A stretch of 48,477 nucleotides of DNA from Kutzneria sp. 744 (GTDB taxonomy: Bacteria; Actinomycetota; Actinomycetes; Mycobacteriales; Pseudonocardiaceae): positions 11,199,780 to 11,248,256 of the forward strand of contig NZ_KK037166.1 in the NCBI RefSeq assembly GCF_000568255.1, given 5' to 3'. Shown in pieces: positions 23,117 to 44,652 of the stretch (the stretch's first letter is position 1; every line of letters starts with the position of its first letter). Both the position numbers and the translations under genes were made by a program. Under the pieces are notes generated by a model. That model had not been told where the DNA came from. It saw only the letters and a list, made by a program, of their open reading frames with translations, and ran no database searches.

Positions 23117-24288
23117 CGACCGCTGTGCTGGCGGGGCTGCTGTGCGTGATGACCCTGGCCGTGCTGGTTCTGTTGTGGCGCCTGCGCAATGCCCTGCGGG
23201 AGTCCGGCAACGCCGTCGACCGGGCCACGTACGAGACCCTGCACACCGCTTGGTCGGCCGCGCCGCCGCTGCGGGCCGGTCTCGTGCCCGAGGCCGCTCG
23301 TCGTTCCGCGCCGCATCTGCGGGCCCTGTTGGACACTCCGGCGTTGGCGTTGACCGACGGCGAGCGGGTGTTGGCGTGGGACGGCATAGCTGAGCAACAC
23401 TCGGCCGACGTGCTGGAGATCATCTCCCCGGCCCTGACGCACGGCCGTTCGCACGTGGCCCGCGTGTCGTGCTCGGATGCCGAGTGCCCGCTTCGGTTCG
23501 CTGTCATGGTTCCGTTGCATGTGGACGGTCGTATCGGCGGTGTGCTGCTGGCCTACGCCGAGGAGGCGTCGGCCGGACTGGTCCGTGCCGCCAACGAGGT
23601 CGCCCGGTGGGCCGGCGGGCAGCTGGAGCTGGCCGAGCTCGACCGGTCCAAGCAGCGGCTCATCGAGGCCGAGGTGCGGGCCCTGCGGGCGCAGATCTCC
23701 CCGCACTTCATCTTCAACTCGCTGACGGCCATCGCCTCCTACGTCCGGACCAACCCCGAGCGGGCCCGCACCCTGCTGCTCGACTTCGCGGAGTTCACCC
23801 GCTACTCGTTCCGGCGGCACGGCGAGTACACGACCCTGGCCGAGGAGCTCCGTTCCATCGACCAGTACCTGTCGTTGGAACGTGCTCGCTTCGGCGAACG
23901 CCTCCAGGTCACTCTGCGGATCGCGCCCGAGGTCCTGCCCGTCGCCGTGCCGTTCCTGTGCATGCAGCCGCTGGTGGAGAACGCAGTGCGGCACGGCATG
24001 GAGGGCAAGGTCGGCCCCGGCCACATCAGCATCCAGGCCGCCGACGCCGGGGCCGAGGCCCACATCAGCATCGAGGACGACGGCGTCGGCATGGATCCCG
24101 AGCGCCTGCGGCGCACCCTGGCCGGCGAGCCCGACGAGCAGACCGGCATCGCCCTGGGCAACATCGACGAGCGCCTCCGCCAGGTCTACGGCGACGAGTA
24201 CGGCCTGGTCGTGGAGACCGCCGTCGGCGCCGGCACCAAGATCCACCTCCGCGTCCCCAAATACCGCCCCGGCATCCACGCCGACTAA
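23113..24288 (+). CDS. LytS-type sensor histidine kinase
   Basis: 391 residues. It has one N-terminal membrane helix (5-23), then a GAF-like sensor segment (about 55-170: LALTDGERVLAWDGI, PLHVDGRIGGVLLAYAEE), the His_kinase domain with H198 in RAQISPHFIFNSL, and an ATPase domain (PLVENAVRHG, EDDGVGMD, GIALGNIDERL). With a single helix and a cytoplasmic sensor it may read an internal metabolite or interact with the symporter. Its cognate regulator is the LytTR protein at the head of the operon. Confidence 0.93.
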   Translation: MTTAVLAGLLCVMTLAVLVLLWRLRNALRESGNAVDRATYETLHTAWSAAPPLRAGLVPEAARRSAPHLRALLDTPALALTDGERVLAWDGIAEQHSADVLEIISPALTHGRSHVARVSCSDAECPLRFAVMVPLHVDGRIGGVLLAYAEEASAGLVRAANEVARWAGGQLELAELDRSKQRLIEAEVRALRAQISPHFIFNSLTAIASYVRTNPERARTLLLDFAEFTRYSFRRHGEYTTLAEELRSIDQYLSLERARFGERLQVTLRIAPEVLPVAVPFLCMQPLVENAVRHGMEGKVGPGHISIQAADAGAEAHISIEDDGVGMDPERLRRTLAGEPDEQTGIALGNIDERLRQVYGDEYGLVVETAVGAGTKIHLRVPKYRPGIHAD

Positions 24289-24314
24289 CCGGCACCACCG
24301 GCGTGTCGCACCCC

Positions 24315-24372
24315 CGCGAGTCCCGCCCAGCGTCACACCGAAACCCGCGCTCCGACACACCGCGAGTCCCGC
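24315..24372. repeat. Short direct repeat between convergent genes
   Basis: CGCGAGTCCCGC occurs at 24315-24326 and 24361-24372, 46 bp apart, in the gap between the kinase and the convergent small gene. No clear terminator hairpin is seen here. Confidence 0.4.
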
Positions 24373-24414
24373 TGTCAGGCAGCCATGTGTCGAGTTCCGG
24401 CGGCTGCCCTTTGC

Positions 24415-24681
24415 TCAGGCGGCCGCCCTCCCGCCAGGCGGTGGCCCCGCCGAGGCCAACGCCCTTTCACCTGATGGTGTGAGCCTGGCCGGCATCCAGG
24501 CGGCGCCGGAGCCGTCGGCGACGACGAGGCCGGCGTGCACGAGGTCGTGGGCCATGGCCTGGTCGCAGCACGGCAGGCCGTCGACGCGAAGATCGGGTTC
24601 GCTGCTGGCGGTGAGCTCGGCGCGGCCGGCGGCGACGGCGCGGAGCATGGCGATCGCCCGGTGCGGCAGTGGAGTGGTCAT
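24415..24681 (-). CDS. Small hypothetical actinobacterial protein
   Basis: 88 residues from ATG 24681, with GAAAGGGG placed 7 nt upstream. The sequence MTTPLPHRAIAMLRAVAAGR is followed by DGLPCCDQAMAHDLVHAGLV and LTPSGERAL, suggesting a small winged-helix-like protein with a Cys-Cys pair (predicted from the helix/turn pattern; not confirmed). Codon use is normal. It converges with the kinase gene and is divergent from the NRPS region. A regulatory role is only a guess. Confidence 0.7.
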   Translation of the reverse strand: MTTPLPHRAIAMLRAVAAGRAELTASSEPDLRVDGLPCCDQAMAHDLVHAGLVVADGSGAAWMPARLTPSGERALASAGPPPGGRAAA

Positions 24682-25587
24682 CGGTGGACCCCTTTCCCGT
24701 TCGGATGCCCGGTACACGGCCGACGCCGCCGCGGGGTTCACGGGAGACCGAAGGTTTACCCCTGAGTCTTTGCCCACGATCAACCGCACATGTCCCGAAC
24801 CCGTTCCCGACCGCGAATAGTTGCGGCGTGAAGTAACGGTCGTCGTGACCGGAATGAGTTGTTCGTGATTGGGGTGTGGCTCCGCCGTCATAAATTTCGT
24901 GCCAATGCGATGCACATCACGCTAAGGGCGGGTTCGTGACTTCCTGCACGTGCATACTTCCTACCGACGGGTAGGAAATGTAGGATTTACCTGATGTCAA
25001 GTCGGATGACCTTGTGCTAGGGGTCTGAACAGAACGCGGTGTGTGAGCGAATCCCCGGACGGGTTACCTCAAGCGGGTTAGGGGTCGGCGGGAGGTTGGG
25101 ACGACTTCTGCTCCACGTCGGTGTCACACGATTTAAACCACTCTGATGGAGCAATCTGCCACGCCTGAGTGAAGTTCGATGATTCCGATGGAGTTCCCAC
25201 GTGCGTGTTCCGGCTCCGGAACTAAACACCCGGGGATACTCCATTCGGCGGTAGAATTGGCGAGAATCATTGGGCACCGTTGCGTACGGATCTCGATGGT
25301 TGTGGTGGCCCCAACTGTCGAGCCCATCGATCGCGGTCCGGTGACGACGGGACCCGGTTGTCCATTCCCGTAGCACGCAGGCGAAGGGGAATCGCCGCGA
25401 GAACGGCGTGCGCGCGGACGGACCCGGGCGGTGTCGGCGGCGCGCCGTGAATTGCGCTCACCCTTCGGGCAGGAACGCGCCTGAGAGCAGGCGGCTGCTG
25501 CCCGCCCGTGAGGACGACCAGTGCCGTGACCGGCTCTGGCGATGCCACCTACCCGTTTTGACCCGTGCTCGAAAGGTGCCCTGATCG
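24682..25587. other. Long intergenic region upstream of the NRPS genes
   Basis: About 900 nt without a convincing gene. It holds an 8-bp inverted repeat (24958-24977), the direct repeat GTAGGA at 24971-24976 and 24980-24985, and a good -10-like TAGAAT (25252-25257) without a clear -35. Several minus-strand frames here lack codon bias and homology. It probably carries the control region of the NRPS operon. Confidence 0.55.
24958..24977. promoter_or_regulatory. Operator-like inverted repeat
   Basis: TTCCTACC-GACG-GGTAGGAA is a perfect 8-bp inverted repeat with a 4-bp centre, about 610 nt upstream of the NRPS start and 277 nt upstream of the small minus-strand gene. It looks like a dimeric regulator site. 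Confidence 0.4.
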
Positions 25588-26310
25588 ATGTCGGTCCCAC
25601 CGGAGTGGAACGCCACTGACCGGCCTTTGCCCGCCCGCACCCTGGCCCAGCTGGTCGAGGCGCAGGTCGCGCGCACTCCCGGCGCGCCCGCGCTGCTGGG
25701 AGCGGACGGCACGGTCAGCTACGCCGAGCTCGACGCCCGGGCCAACCGGCTGGCGCGCCTGCTCGCGGCGCACGGCGCGGCGCCGGAGCGAATCGTCGCG
25801 CTGGCCCTGCCCCGCTCGGCCGACCTGGTCGCGGCGCAGCTGGCGGTGGCCAAGACCGGGGCGGCCTTCCTGCCGGTGGACCCGGACTACCCGAAAGAGC
25901 GAATTTCGCTCATGTTCGACGACGCGGATCCGGTGCTCGTTGTCACCCGGCGCGCACTGGCCGACCGCCTGCCGGCCGCTGTGCCGACGATCAGCATGGA
26001 CACGCCCGACCTGCTGGACGACCATGACGACCGGCCACTCGACCGTCCACAGTGCACCGACCACGCGGCGTACGTGATTTTCACGTCCGGGTCCACCGGG
26101 CGGCCCAAGGGTGTAGGAAGTACGTCAGGTGGGGGCACGGGACCATCTATCCATCCGATAAATCCAGCGGAATCTAGCGTGCTTCACCAGAGGGGTGTAC
26201 GGAGTCGGGATTTGCTAGCCACTGAGGAACAATGTAGCGTACCACGCGGTCCAATTCAAAGCAGTGCTACCATTGGTCCAGAGCGGGCGGTTCCCACTCT
26301 CCCATACTGA
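25588..26310 (+). CDS. NRPS, start of module 1 adenylation domain (interrupted)
   Basis: ATG 25588 follows GAAAGGTG. The first 176 codons are the N-terminal part of an adenylation domain: TLAQLVEAQVARTPGAPALL, LSYAEL-type core ([17 protein letters not shown]), VAKTGAAFLPVDPDYP and the P-loop [12 protein letters not shown]. Immediately after that (26116) the sequence turns into low-GC DNA unrelated to the family and the frame stops at 26310. The rest of the domain resumes near 26503. No condensation domain precedes it, so this is a loading module whose amino acid keeps a free amine. About 65 residues of the domain (A3 to A5 region) are missing. Confidence 0.8.
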   Translation: MSVPPEWNATDRPLPARTLAQLVEAQVARTPGAPALLGADGTVSYAELDARANRLARLLAAHGAAPERIVALALPRSADLVAAQLAVAKTGAAFLPVDPDYPKERISLMFDDADPVLVVTRRALADRLPAAVPTISMDTPDLLDDHDDRPLDRPQCTDHAAYVIFTSGSTGRPKGVGSTSGGGTGPSIHPINPAESSVLHQRGVRSRDLLATEEQCSVPRGPIQSSATIGPERAVPTLPY

Positions 26311-26502
26311 CCCTGCTTCGCCCATCGCCTCCGCGTCACCTCGTTGTAGTAACAGCTGTACAGGTGGTATGTCATGTATCCACTATCGATCGATTTCGCC
26401 CCTGATGCGTTCTCCCGGACGCGAGAGTCTCGCTTGATCCTCTCGTAATGGGTCCGTGCGCCGGTAAGTTCGGTACTCCATAAAGGAAATAGGCGAAAAA
26501 AC
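26116..26502. other. Foreign low-GC block interrupting adenylation domain A1
   Basis: About 387 nt of roughly 50% GC with many TA steps and no codon structure replace about 195 nt of expected adenylation-domain DNA. The block has no inverted-repeat ends, no transposase, no clear target duplication and no tRNA. It is either gap-filling/misassembly or a genuine replacement. The paralogous domain A5 (41.8-42.2 kb) shows what should be here. Confidence 0.75.
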
Positions 26503-29500
26503 GACGTCCTCCGCACGGAGCGCATCACGCACGCGCTGATCCCGCCGGTGGCGCTCGCGACCGTGCCGGACACCAAGCTGCCCGACTTCCGTACGCTGAT
26601 CGTCGGCGGCGACGCCTGCACCGCCGACCTGGTCCGCCGTTGGGCCCCCGGCCGCCGCATGATCAACTCCTACGGCCCGACCGAGTCGACGGTCGTCGCC
26701 ACCTGGAGCGACCCGCTGACCCCGGGCGGCACCCCGCCCATCGGCCGCCCGATCTGGAACACCCGGGCCCACGTCCTGGACGCCGACCTCCGCGCGGTCG
26801 GTGTCGGCGTCACCGGGGAGCTGTACGTCGAAGGTATCGGACTGGCCCGCGGCTACCTTGAGCGTCCGGGCCTGACGGCTTCGCGCTTCGTCGCCAGCCC
26901 CACCGCGCCCGGCGCCCGCATGTACCGCACCGGCGACCTGGTTCGCTGGACGTCTGGGGGCGTGCTGGAGTTCGTCGGCCGCGCCGACCACCAGGTGAAG
27001 ATCCGCGGCTTCCGCGTGGAGTTGGGCGAGATCGAGACGGCGTTGCGCCGGCACCCGCACGTCCGTGACGCGGTGGTGATCGCCCGCGAGGACCGGCCCG
27101 GCGTGAAGCGCCTCGTTGGGTACGTCTTAAGCAGCACCGACGCCGACCTGCGCGCGCACCTGGCGACGTCGCTGCCGGACTACATGGTGCCGGCGGCAAT
27201 CATGTGCCTGGACCGCTTCCCGTTGGGCCCCAATGGGAAGCTCGACCGCAAGGCCCTGCCGGAGCCGGACTGGTCGGCCACGCGCCGCAGCCAGCACGTG
27301 GCTCCGCGCACCGAGGCCGAGACCGTGTTGGCCGGGCTGTTGGGAGAGCTGCTCGGCGTCACTGAGGTCGGTGTCCACGACGACTTCTTCGAGCTGGGCG
27401 GCGATTCGATCCTCGGCGCGAAACTGCTGGCCCGCATCCGCACCAGCTTCGACGTCGACCTCTCGCCGCGCGTGGTGTTCGATGCCCGCACAGTCGCCGG
27501 CATCGCCGAGCTGCTGCCGCCCCAGGCCCGCGCCGCCGAGAACCGGATCCGCCGGGCGCCGCGCACCGGGCCGGTGCCGATTTCTCCGGCGCAGCGCCGG
27601 TTGTGGCTGATGAACGACCTGACCGCCGGCGACACGGAGTACAACTCCGGCATCGGCCTCCGGCTTCGGGGCCCGCTCGACCGGGAAGCCCTGCAGGCTG
27701 CCCTGAACACCTTGGTGGCGCGGCACGAGTCCCTGCGCACGACGTTCGACACCGTCGACGGCGAGATCGTGCAGGTGATCCACGAGACTGGATCGGTTCC
27801 CCTGCGCCGGATCGACGACATCGAGGACGAGCTGGAGCGCCCGTTCGACCTGCGTGAGGGCCCGTTGACCCGGGCCGGTCTGCTCGAACTCGGTGCCGAT
27901 GACCATGTGTTGTTGTTGTGTCAGCACCACATCGTCACTGACGGCTGGTCGGTCGGCGTGCTCGTCGACGAGCTGGTCACCCTCTACGCCGGTGGCGAGC
28001 TGCCCACCCCGACCATCCAGTACGCGGATTTCGCGCTGTGGCAACGGGGACGGCTCACCGGGCGGCTGCGGGAGCGGCAGCTGGCGTACTGGCGGCGCAA
28101 GCTGGCCGGCCTGGCCCTGCTGGAGCTGCCGACCGACCGCCCCCGACCGCAGGTCCGGACCACCGCGGGCGCGATCCGCCGCTACGACCTGCCGGCCGAT
28201 CTGGTCCGGCGGCTGTCGGAGATCGGCCAGGACCACGGCGCCACGCTGTTCATGACCTTGACCGCGGCCGTGCAACTTCTGTTGGCCCGCCACAGCAACC
28301 AGCAGGACGTCGCCATCGGCACGGTCGTCTCCGGCCGTGACCACGCCGAGCTGGAGCCGGTCACCGGCTTCTTCGTGAACACCCTGGTGCTGCGCTCGTG
28401 GGTGGAACCGGCGCAGAGCTTCCCCGACTTCCTGGCCGGTGCCAAGGAAACCGTGCTGGAGGCGTTCGCCTACGCCGATCTGCCGTTCGACCAGGTGGTG
28501 GCCGACCTCCAGCCGGTGCGCGACCCGAGCCGGAACCCCTTGGCGCAGGCCCTGATCATTCTCCAGAACGACATGGTGCCGGCCCGCACGGCCGGAGCAC
28601 TGCGCATCGACGAGCACGACCTGCCGCGCCCGCGGGCCCGCTTCGATCTGGTCTTCGAGTTCGTGCCGCGCGACGGCGGCCTCGTCGCGGCGATCGAGCA
28701 CAACACCGATCTGTTCGATGCCAGCACGATCGACCGCATCGCCGGCCACCTTCGCGTGTTGCTGAACGGCATCGCCGCCGACCCGGACCGCACGGTGGGG
28801 GAGTTGCCGCTGCTGAACGACGTCGAGCGCCGGCAGGTGCTGACTGAGTGGCAGGGCCCGGCCGTCGACGTGCCGGCGGTGACGCTGCCGGATCTGTTCG
28901 AGCAGCAGGCTGAGCGGACGCCCGAGGCCGTCGCGGTGCTCTGCGAGGGCCACGAGCTGACCTACCGTGAGCTGAACGAGCGGGCGAATGGCCTGGCCCG
29001 AAGTCTGATCGCGGAAGGTGCCGGCCCGGAGCGGCTGGTGGCGATCTCCATGCCACGCTCGGAGCAGATGATCGTCGCGGTGCTGGCCGTGCTGAAGTCC
29101 GGCGCCGCCTACCTCCCGGTGGACCCGAAGTACCCGGCCGAGCGCCGGCAGCTGATGATCGCCGACGCCGAGCCGGTCGTGGTGCTGACGGAGATCGGCG
29201 AACTGCCGGCGCAGACGGAGAACCTCGATCGCCCGGGCCTGATCCCGGCACATCCGGCGTACGTCATCTACACCTCGGGCTCGACCGGCCGCCCCAAGGG
29301 TGTTGTCGTCACGCACGCCACCGCGGTCGACCTGATGGCCTGGGCGGCCAAGGACTTCGGGCCCGACGGTCTGTCCACTGTGGTCGCCTCTACCTCGCTC
29401 AACTTCGACGTCTCGGTGTTCGAGATCCTCTGCCCGCTGATGGTCGGCGGGCGCATCGAGGTTGTCCGGGACGTCCTGGCCCTCGGCGAACGTCCCGACG

Positions 29501-30518
29501 CCGACTGGACGGCGAGCCTGGTCAGCGGCGTGCCGTCGGCGTTCGCGCAGCTGCTGACCCAGGGCGCGGTGTCCGTGACGCCGGACCATGTCGTGTTAGC
29601 CGGCGAGGCCCTGACGGCGAAGGCCGTGCGGGACGTCCGGGCAGTGCTGCCCGGCGTGAAGATCGCCAACATCTACGGCCCGACCGAGGCCACCGTCTAC
29701 GCGACTGCTTGGTACGACAGCATCAGCCGGCATCGGGGCGACGACCGGAACCCGCCCATCGGCCGGCCGATCGCCAACACCAGGGCGTACGTGCTGGACT
29801 CGGCCTTCCGCCCGGTGCCGCCGGGCGTGACCGGGCAGTTGTGCCTGGGTGGCAACGGACTGGCCCGCGGCTACCTCAACCGCGGGGGCCTGACCGCGGA
29901 CCGCTTCGTCGCCGACCCGTTCGGGCCGTCCGGCAGCCGGATGTACCTCACCGGCGACCTCGTGCGCTGGACCGCCGACGGCGAGCTGGACTACCTGGGC
30001 CGCGCCGACCACCAGGTGAAGATCCGCGGCTTCCGCATCGAGCTCGGTGAGATCGAGAACGCCCTGCGCGCCCACCCCGACGTCGCCGACGCGGTTGTGG
30101 TCGTCCGTGAGGACAACGGGCACAGGCGCCTCGTCGGCTACGTCATCGGCGGCGACGAGGCCGACCTGCGGGTGCACCTGGCCCGGTCGCTGCCCGAGCA
30201 CATGGTGCCGGCCGGCTTCGTGTGGCTGGACAAGTTCCCGCTCAACCCCAACGGGAAGCTCGACCGGGCGGCGCTGCCGGCCCCGGACTGGGAGTCCCAC
30301 GGCACCGACTACGTGGCCCCGCGCACCGACGCGGAGCGGATGTTGGCCGAGGTCTGGGCCGAGGTGCTGGGCGTCGCCCGCGTCGGCGTGCTGGACAACT
30401 TCTTCGAGTTGGGCGGCGACTCGATCCTGAGCATCCAGGTCGTGTCCAAGGCGGCCAGGGCCGGGCTCAAGGTGTCGTCGCGGGACATCTTCCTCAACCA
30501 GACCATCGCCGGGCTGGC

Positions 30519-30534
30519 GACAACAGTTGTTGTC
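30519..30534. repeat. Palindrome GACAAC-N4-GTTGTC (copy 1, T2-E2 linker)
   Basis: GACAACAGTTGTTGTC lies inside the NRPS frame, where it encodes the end of A-T-T-V-V-V using ACA and GTT codons that are otherwise avoided here. Identical to copy 3. Confidence 0.5.
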
Positions 30535-31910
30535 AGTGAACTCGTCGAGCGTGGCCCGGCGCTGGGCGAGGTGCCGCTGACCCCGGTCCAGCGGTGGTTC
30601 CTCGACACCAACCCGGCTACGCCCGGGCACTTCACGCAGAGCGCTGTGGTTCGTTTCGACGAGCCCATCGACGCCACGAAGCTGTCCGTCGCCCTCCAAG
30701 CCCTGGTCGACCAGCACGACATGCTGCGGGCACGGTTCACCGACCGTCAGGTCATTCCGGCCACGGAGCCCGTCACCGTGCTCGGCGACGCGGATCCGGT
30801 GTTCGATCTGACGCAGGGCCCGCTGATCAGGGCCGCGATCACCGGCGACCGCCAGGTCACGCTGTACGTGCACCACCTGGTCGTCGACGGCGTGTCCTGG
30901 CGGATCCTGACCGAGGACCTGATCACCGCCTACCGCGGCGGGGACCTCGGTCCGCGCACGACGTCGTTCCAGGAGTGGGCGCACAAGCTCAGCAACCACG
31001 CGTTCGGCGACGAGGAGCACTGGCAGGCGATCGAGGACGTGCCGATCCCGGTCGACGGCGACGGCCCGGACACCGTTGCCGACACGTGCGAGGTCAGCGT
31101 GCGGCTCGACGCCGCCGAGACCCGGGCGCTGTTGCAGGACGTGCCCGGTGTGTATCGCACGCAGGTCAACGACGTGCTGCTGGCGGCCGTCGGCCGGGTG
31201 TTGTCGGAGTGGACCGGCAGCCCGCGTGTCGTGGTGGATCTGGAGGGCCACGGCCGCGAGGACCTGTTCCCCGGCGTGGACATCTCCCGCACGGTTGGTT
31301 GGTTCACGTCGATCTTCCCGGTGTCGCTGGAGATCGCCGGCGACTGGGCCCGGGACCTCAAGGCCGTCAAGGAACAGCTGCGGTCGGTGCCGCACAAGGG
31401 CGTCTCCTACGGGGCGCTGCGCTACCTCGCCGGGAGCGTGCCGGAGATCGAGCCGGCGGTCAGCTTCAACTACCTCGGGCAGTTCGACGGTGAAATGGCG
31501 CTGCACGAGGACCCTGCCGCGCCGCGACGGCACCTGCTGGATGTGGTGGGGCGTGTCGAGAACGGCTGCCTGGAGTTCACGGTTTTCCACGGTGCACGGC
31601 ATTCGCGGGCGACCATCGAGGGGCTGGCTGCTGCGCTGCGCACGGCGCTGTTGGAGATCATCGAGCACTGCGCGCAGCCGGGCGTCGGCGGCCGCACGCC
31701 GTCGGACTTCCCGCTCGCCGGCCTTGACCAGTCCACCGTGGACCGCCTGGTCGGCGACGGGCGCACCGTCGAGGACATCTATCCGCTGACGCCGACGCAG
31801 GCCGGCATGGTGTTCCACCGGCTGGTCGAGAACGGCCAGGGCGCCTACTCCAGCAGGTCACCTTCACCGTCGACGCTCGGCCCGACGAGCTGGCGGCGGC
31901 CTGGCAAACG

Positions 31911-43088
<11,178 letters not shown>

Positions 43089-43102
43089 AGGGACACAAGA
43101 CA

Positions 43103-43303
43103 GTGCGCGACGACATCGACTACCAGGTGCTGGTCAACGACGAGGAGCAGTACTCGCTGTGGCCGCTGGCCAACGAGGTCCCGGCCGGCTGGCGGCCGAC
43201 CGGCTTCCAGGGCGGCAAGCAGGAGTGCATGGACCACGTCGACCAGGTGTGGACCGACATGCGTCCGCGCAGCCTGCGGGAGTGGATGACCGCCAATCAA
43301 TAA
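43103..43303 (+). CDS. mbtH: MbtH-like NRPS accessory protein
   Basis: 66 residues from GTG 43103, behind GAAGGGA; the upstream GTG 43085 would only add six residues. The MbtH signature is complete: N-D-E-E-Q-YSLWP, VPAGW, WTDMRPRSLREWM. MbtH proteins bind adenylation domains and are often needed for their solubility and activity. It begins 14 nt after the NRPS stop, so it is in the same transcript and likely serves these A domains. Confidence 0.97.
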   Translation: MRDDIDYQVLVNDEEQYSLWPLANEVPAGWRPTGFQGGKQECMDHVDQVWTDMRPRSLREWMTANQ

Positions 43304-43369
43304 CACTATTACTTCAGGGAAGACTGAAAACAAGCCCGTGGTCAGAAACACCAACTGGGGAGGCATGCC

Positions 43370-44611
43370 GTGACCTCGACGGTCCGGTCCGATGTAGACA
43401 GATCGACGCTGGCGGTGACGCTGCGGGATCTCATGGCCAGGCACGATGTGCCGGCGGCGCAGCTGTCCGTGCACACCGGCGGTGAGACGATCACCGTCGG
43501 CGCGGCCGGCAAGTATCCGATCGGGTCGATCACCAAGCCGTTCACCGCGACGCTGGCCATGCTGCTGGTCGCGGACGGCGACCTCGACCTGGAGGACCGG
43601 CTCGGCGAGCACCTGGGGGATCTGGGTCCACGGGTCGGGCGGCTGACCGTGCGGCAGCTGCTCAGCCACACCAGCGGCCTGCCGGCGGCCCTGGGCGGCG
43701 AGACCTCCTCGGCCCGCCAGTACTTACGGGCCTGCCGGGACGCGGAACTGGTGCTGCGGCCCGGACTCGGCTTCTCCTACTCCAACGTCGGCTACGTGCT
43801 GCTGTCCCGGCTGGTGGAGGAGATCACCGGGATGGACTGGTGGGAGGCGGTCGAGGCGCTGCTGCTCACCCCGCTGGGGATCGAGCCGGCGTTCACCGTG
43901 GAGCACGGCGGAAAGCGATCCGTAGGGACCTTCATGGCCGGACACGCCGGTCGTGGCATCGAGGTCGAGCAGACCCTGCAGGAGATCGAGGCCGGCGCCG
44001 GGGCGCTGGCGCTGAGCGCCGAGGACCTCGTGACCTTCGGGCTCATGCACGTGACCGGCGACGGTCCGCTGACCCCGCAGCTGCTTCGCACGATGCGCCG
44101 GCAGGTGCCGGGCGTCGTCCCGTTCGGACTGGCCAACGGCTGGGGCCTCGGCCTCGCGGTGTTCGACGGCTGGGTCGGCCACGACGGCACCGCCGACGGC
44201 ACGTCCTGCCACCTGCGCATCGACCCCACCGGCGGCCAGGTCGTCGCGCTGACCACCAACGCCGTTTCCGGTGCGGCACTGTGGATGGATCTTGTCGGCC
44301 GGCTCCGCGCGCTCGGCCTCGACGTGGCCGACTACGACCTGTCCCACCGCCGTGACGAGATGCCGATGCCGGCCGGGCTGACCGGCAGCTACGCCAACGG
44401 CGACATGGAGTACTTCGTCGACGCCGGCGACGGCGTGCTGCGCGTCGGCGGCGAGCTGTACCCGGAGCTGACGGTGCATGCCGACTGGGCCTTTTCCGTG
44501 CTGGAGCCCGAGTCTGGACGCCGCGTGCTCGGCGGCCGCTTCCTGCGCGACCCGTCGACGGGCCTGGTCAGCGGCCTGCAGACCGGCGGCCGCGTGGCCG
44601 CCCGCCGCTGA
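43370..44611 (+). CDS. Penicillin-binding-protein-like serine hydrolase, candidate stand-alone NRPS cyclase
   Basis: 413 residues from GTG 43370 with GGGGAGG upstream. Motifs of the beta-lactamase/class C PBP fold: S53-I-T-K56 (SxxK), Y137-S-N139 (YxN) and GHDGTADG (third motif), plus [12 protein letters not shown] and a C-terminal lipocalin-like domain ([19 protein letters not shown]). There is no signal peptide or membrane segment, so it works in the cytoplasm, unlike real PBPs. Family knowledge: SurE-type PBP-like thioesterases release and cyclise peptides ending in D residues when the NRPS lacks its own thioesterase. Its place between two NRPS genes rich in E domains fits. Self-resistance or peptide trimming are alternatives. 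Confidence 0.88.
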   Translation: MTSTVRSDVDRSTLAVTLRDLMARHDVPAAQLSVHTGGETITVGAAGKYPIGSITKPFTATLAMLLVADGDLDLEDRLGEHLGDLGPRVGRLTVRQLLSHTSGLPAALGGETSSARQYLRACRDAELVLRPGLGFSYSNVGYVLLSRLVEEITGMDWWEAVEALLLTPLGIEPAFTVEHGGKRSVGTFMAGHAGRGIEVEQTLQEIEAGAGALALSAEDLVTFGLMHVTGDGPLTPQLLRTMRRQVPGVVPFGLANGWGLGLAVFDGWVGHDGTADGTSCHLRIDPTGGQVVALTTNAVSGAALWMDLVGRLRALGLDVADYDLSHRRDEMPMPAGLTGSYANGDMEYFVDAGDGVLRVGGELYPELTVHADWAFSVLEPESGRRVLGGRFLRDPSTGLVSGLQTGGRVAARR

Positions 44612-44652
44612 GCGACCACTGTCTCGACCACCTCTGGAGAGAAACGGACATC

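Noticed and set aside
25133-25600. Minus-strand frame of 155 codons upstream of the NRPS
   Set aside because: No codon bias, no ribosome site, no recognisable domain; overlaps the likely control region.
26116-26502. Insertion sequence within A1
   Set aside because: No terminal inverted repeats, transposase fragment or target-site duplication is visible; reported only as an anomalous block.
26256-26666. Minus-strand frame spanning the low-GC block in A1
   Set aside because: Crosses from random-looking sequence into antisense NRPS; no homology on either side.
43370-44611. Beta-lactam resistance enzyme
   Set aside because: Motifs fit the fold, but there is no export signal and the NRPS context argues for peptide release or another cytoplasmic role.
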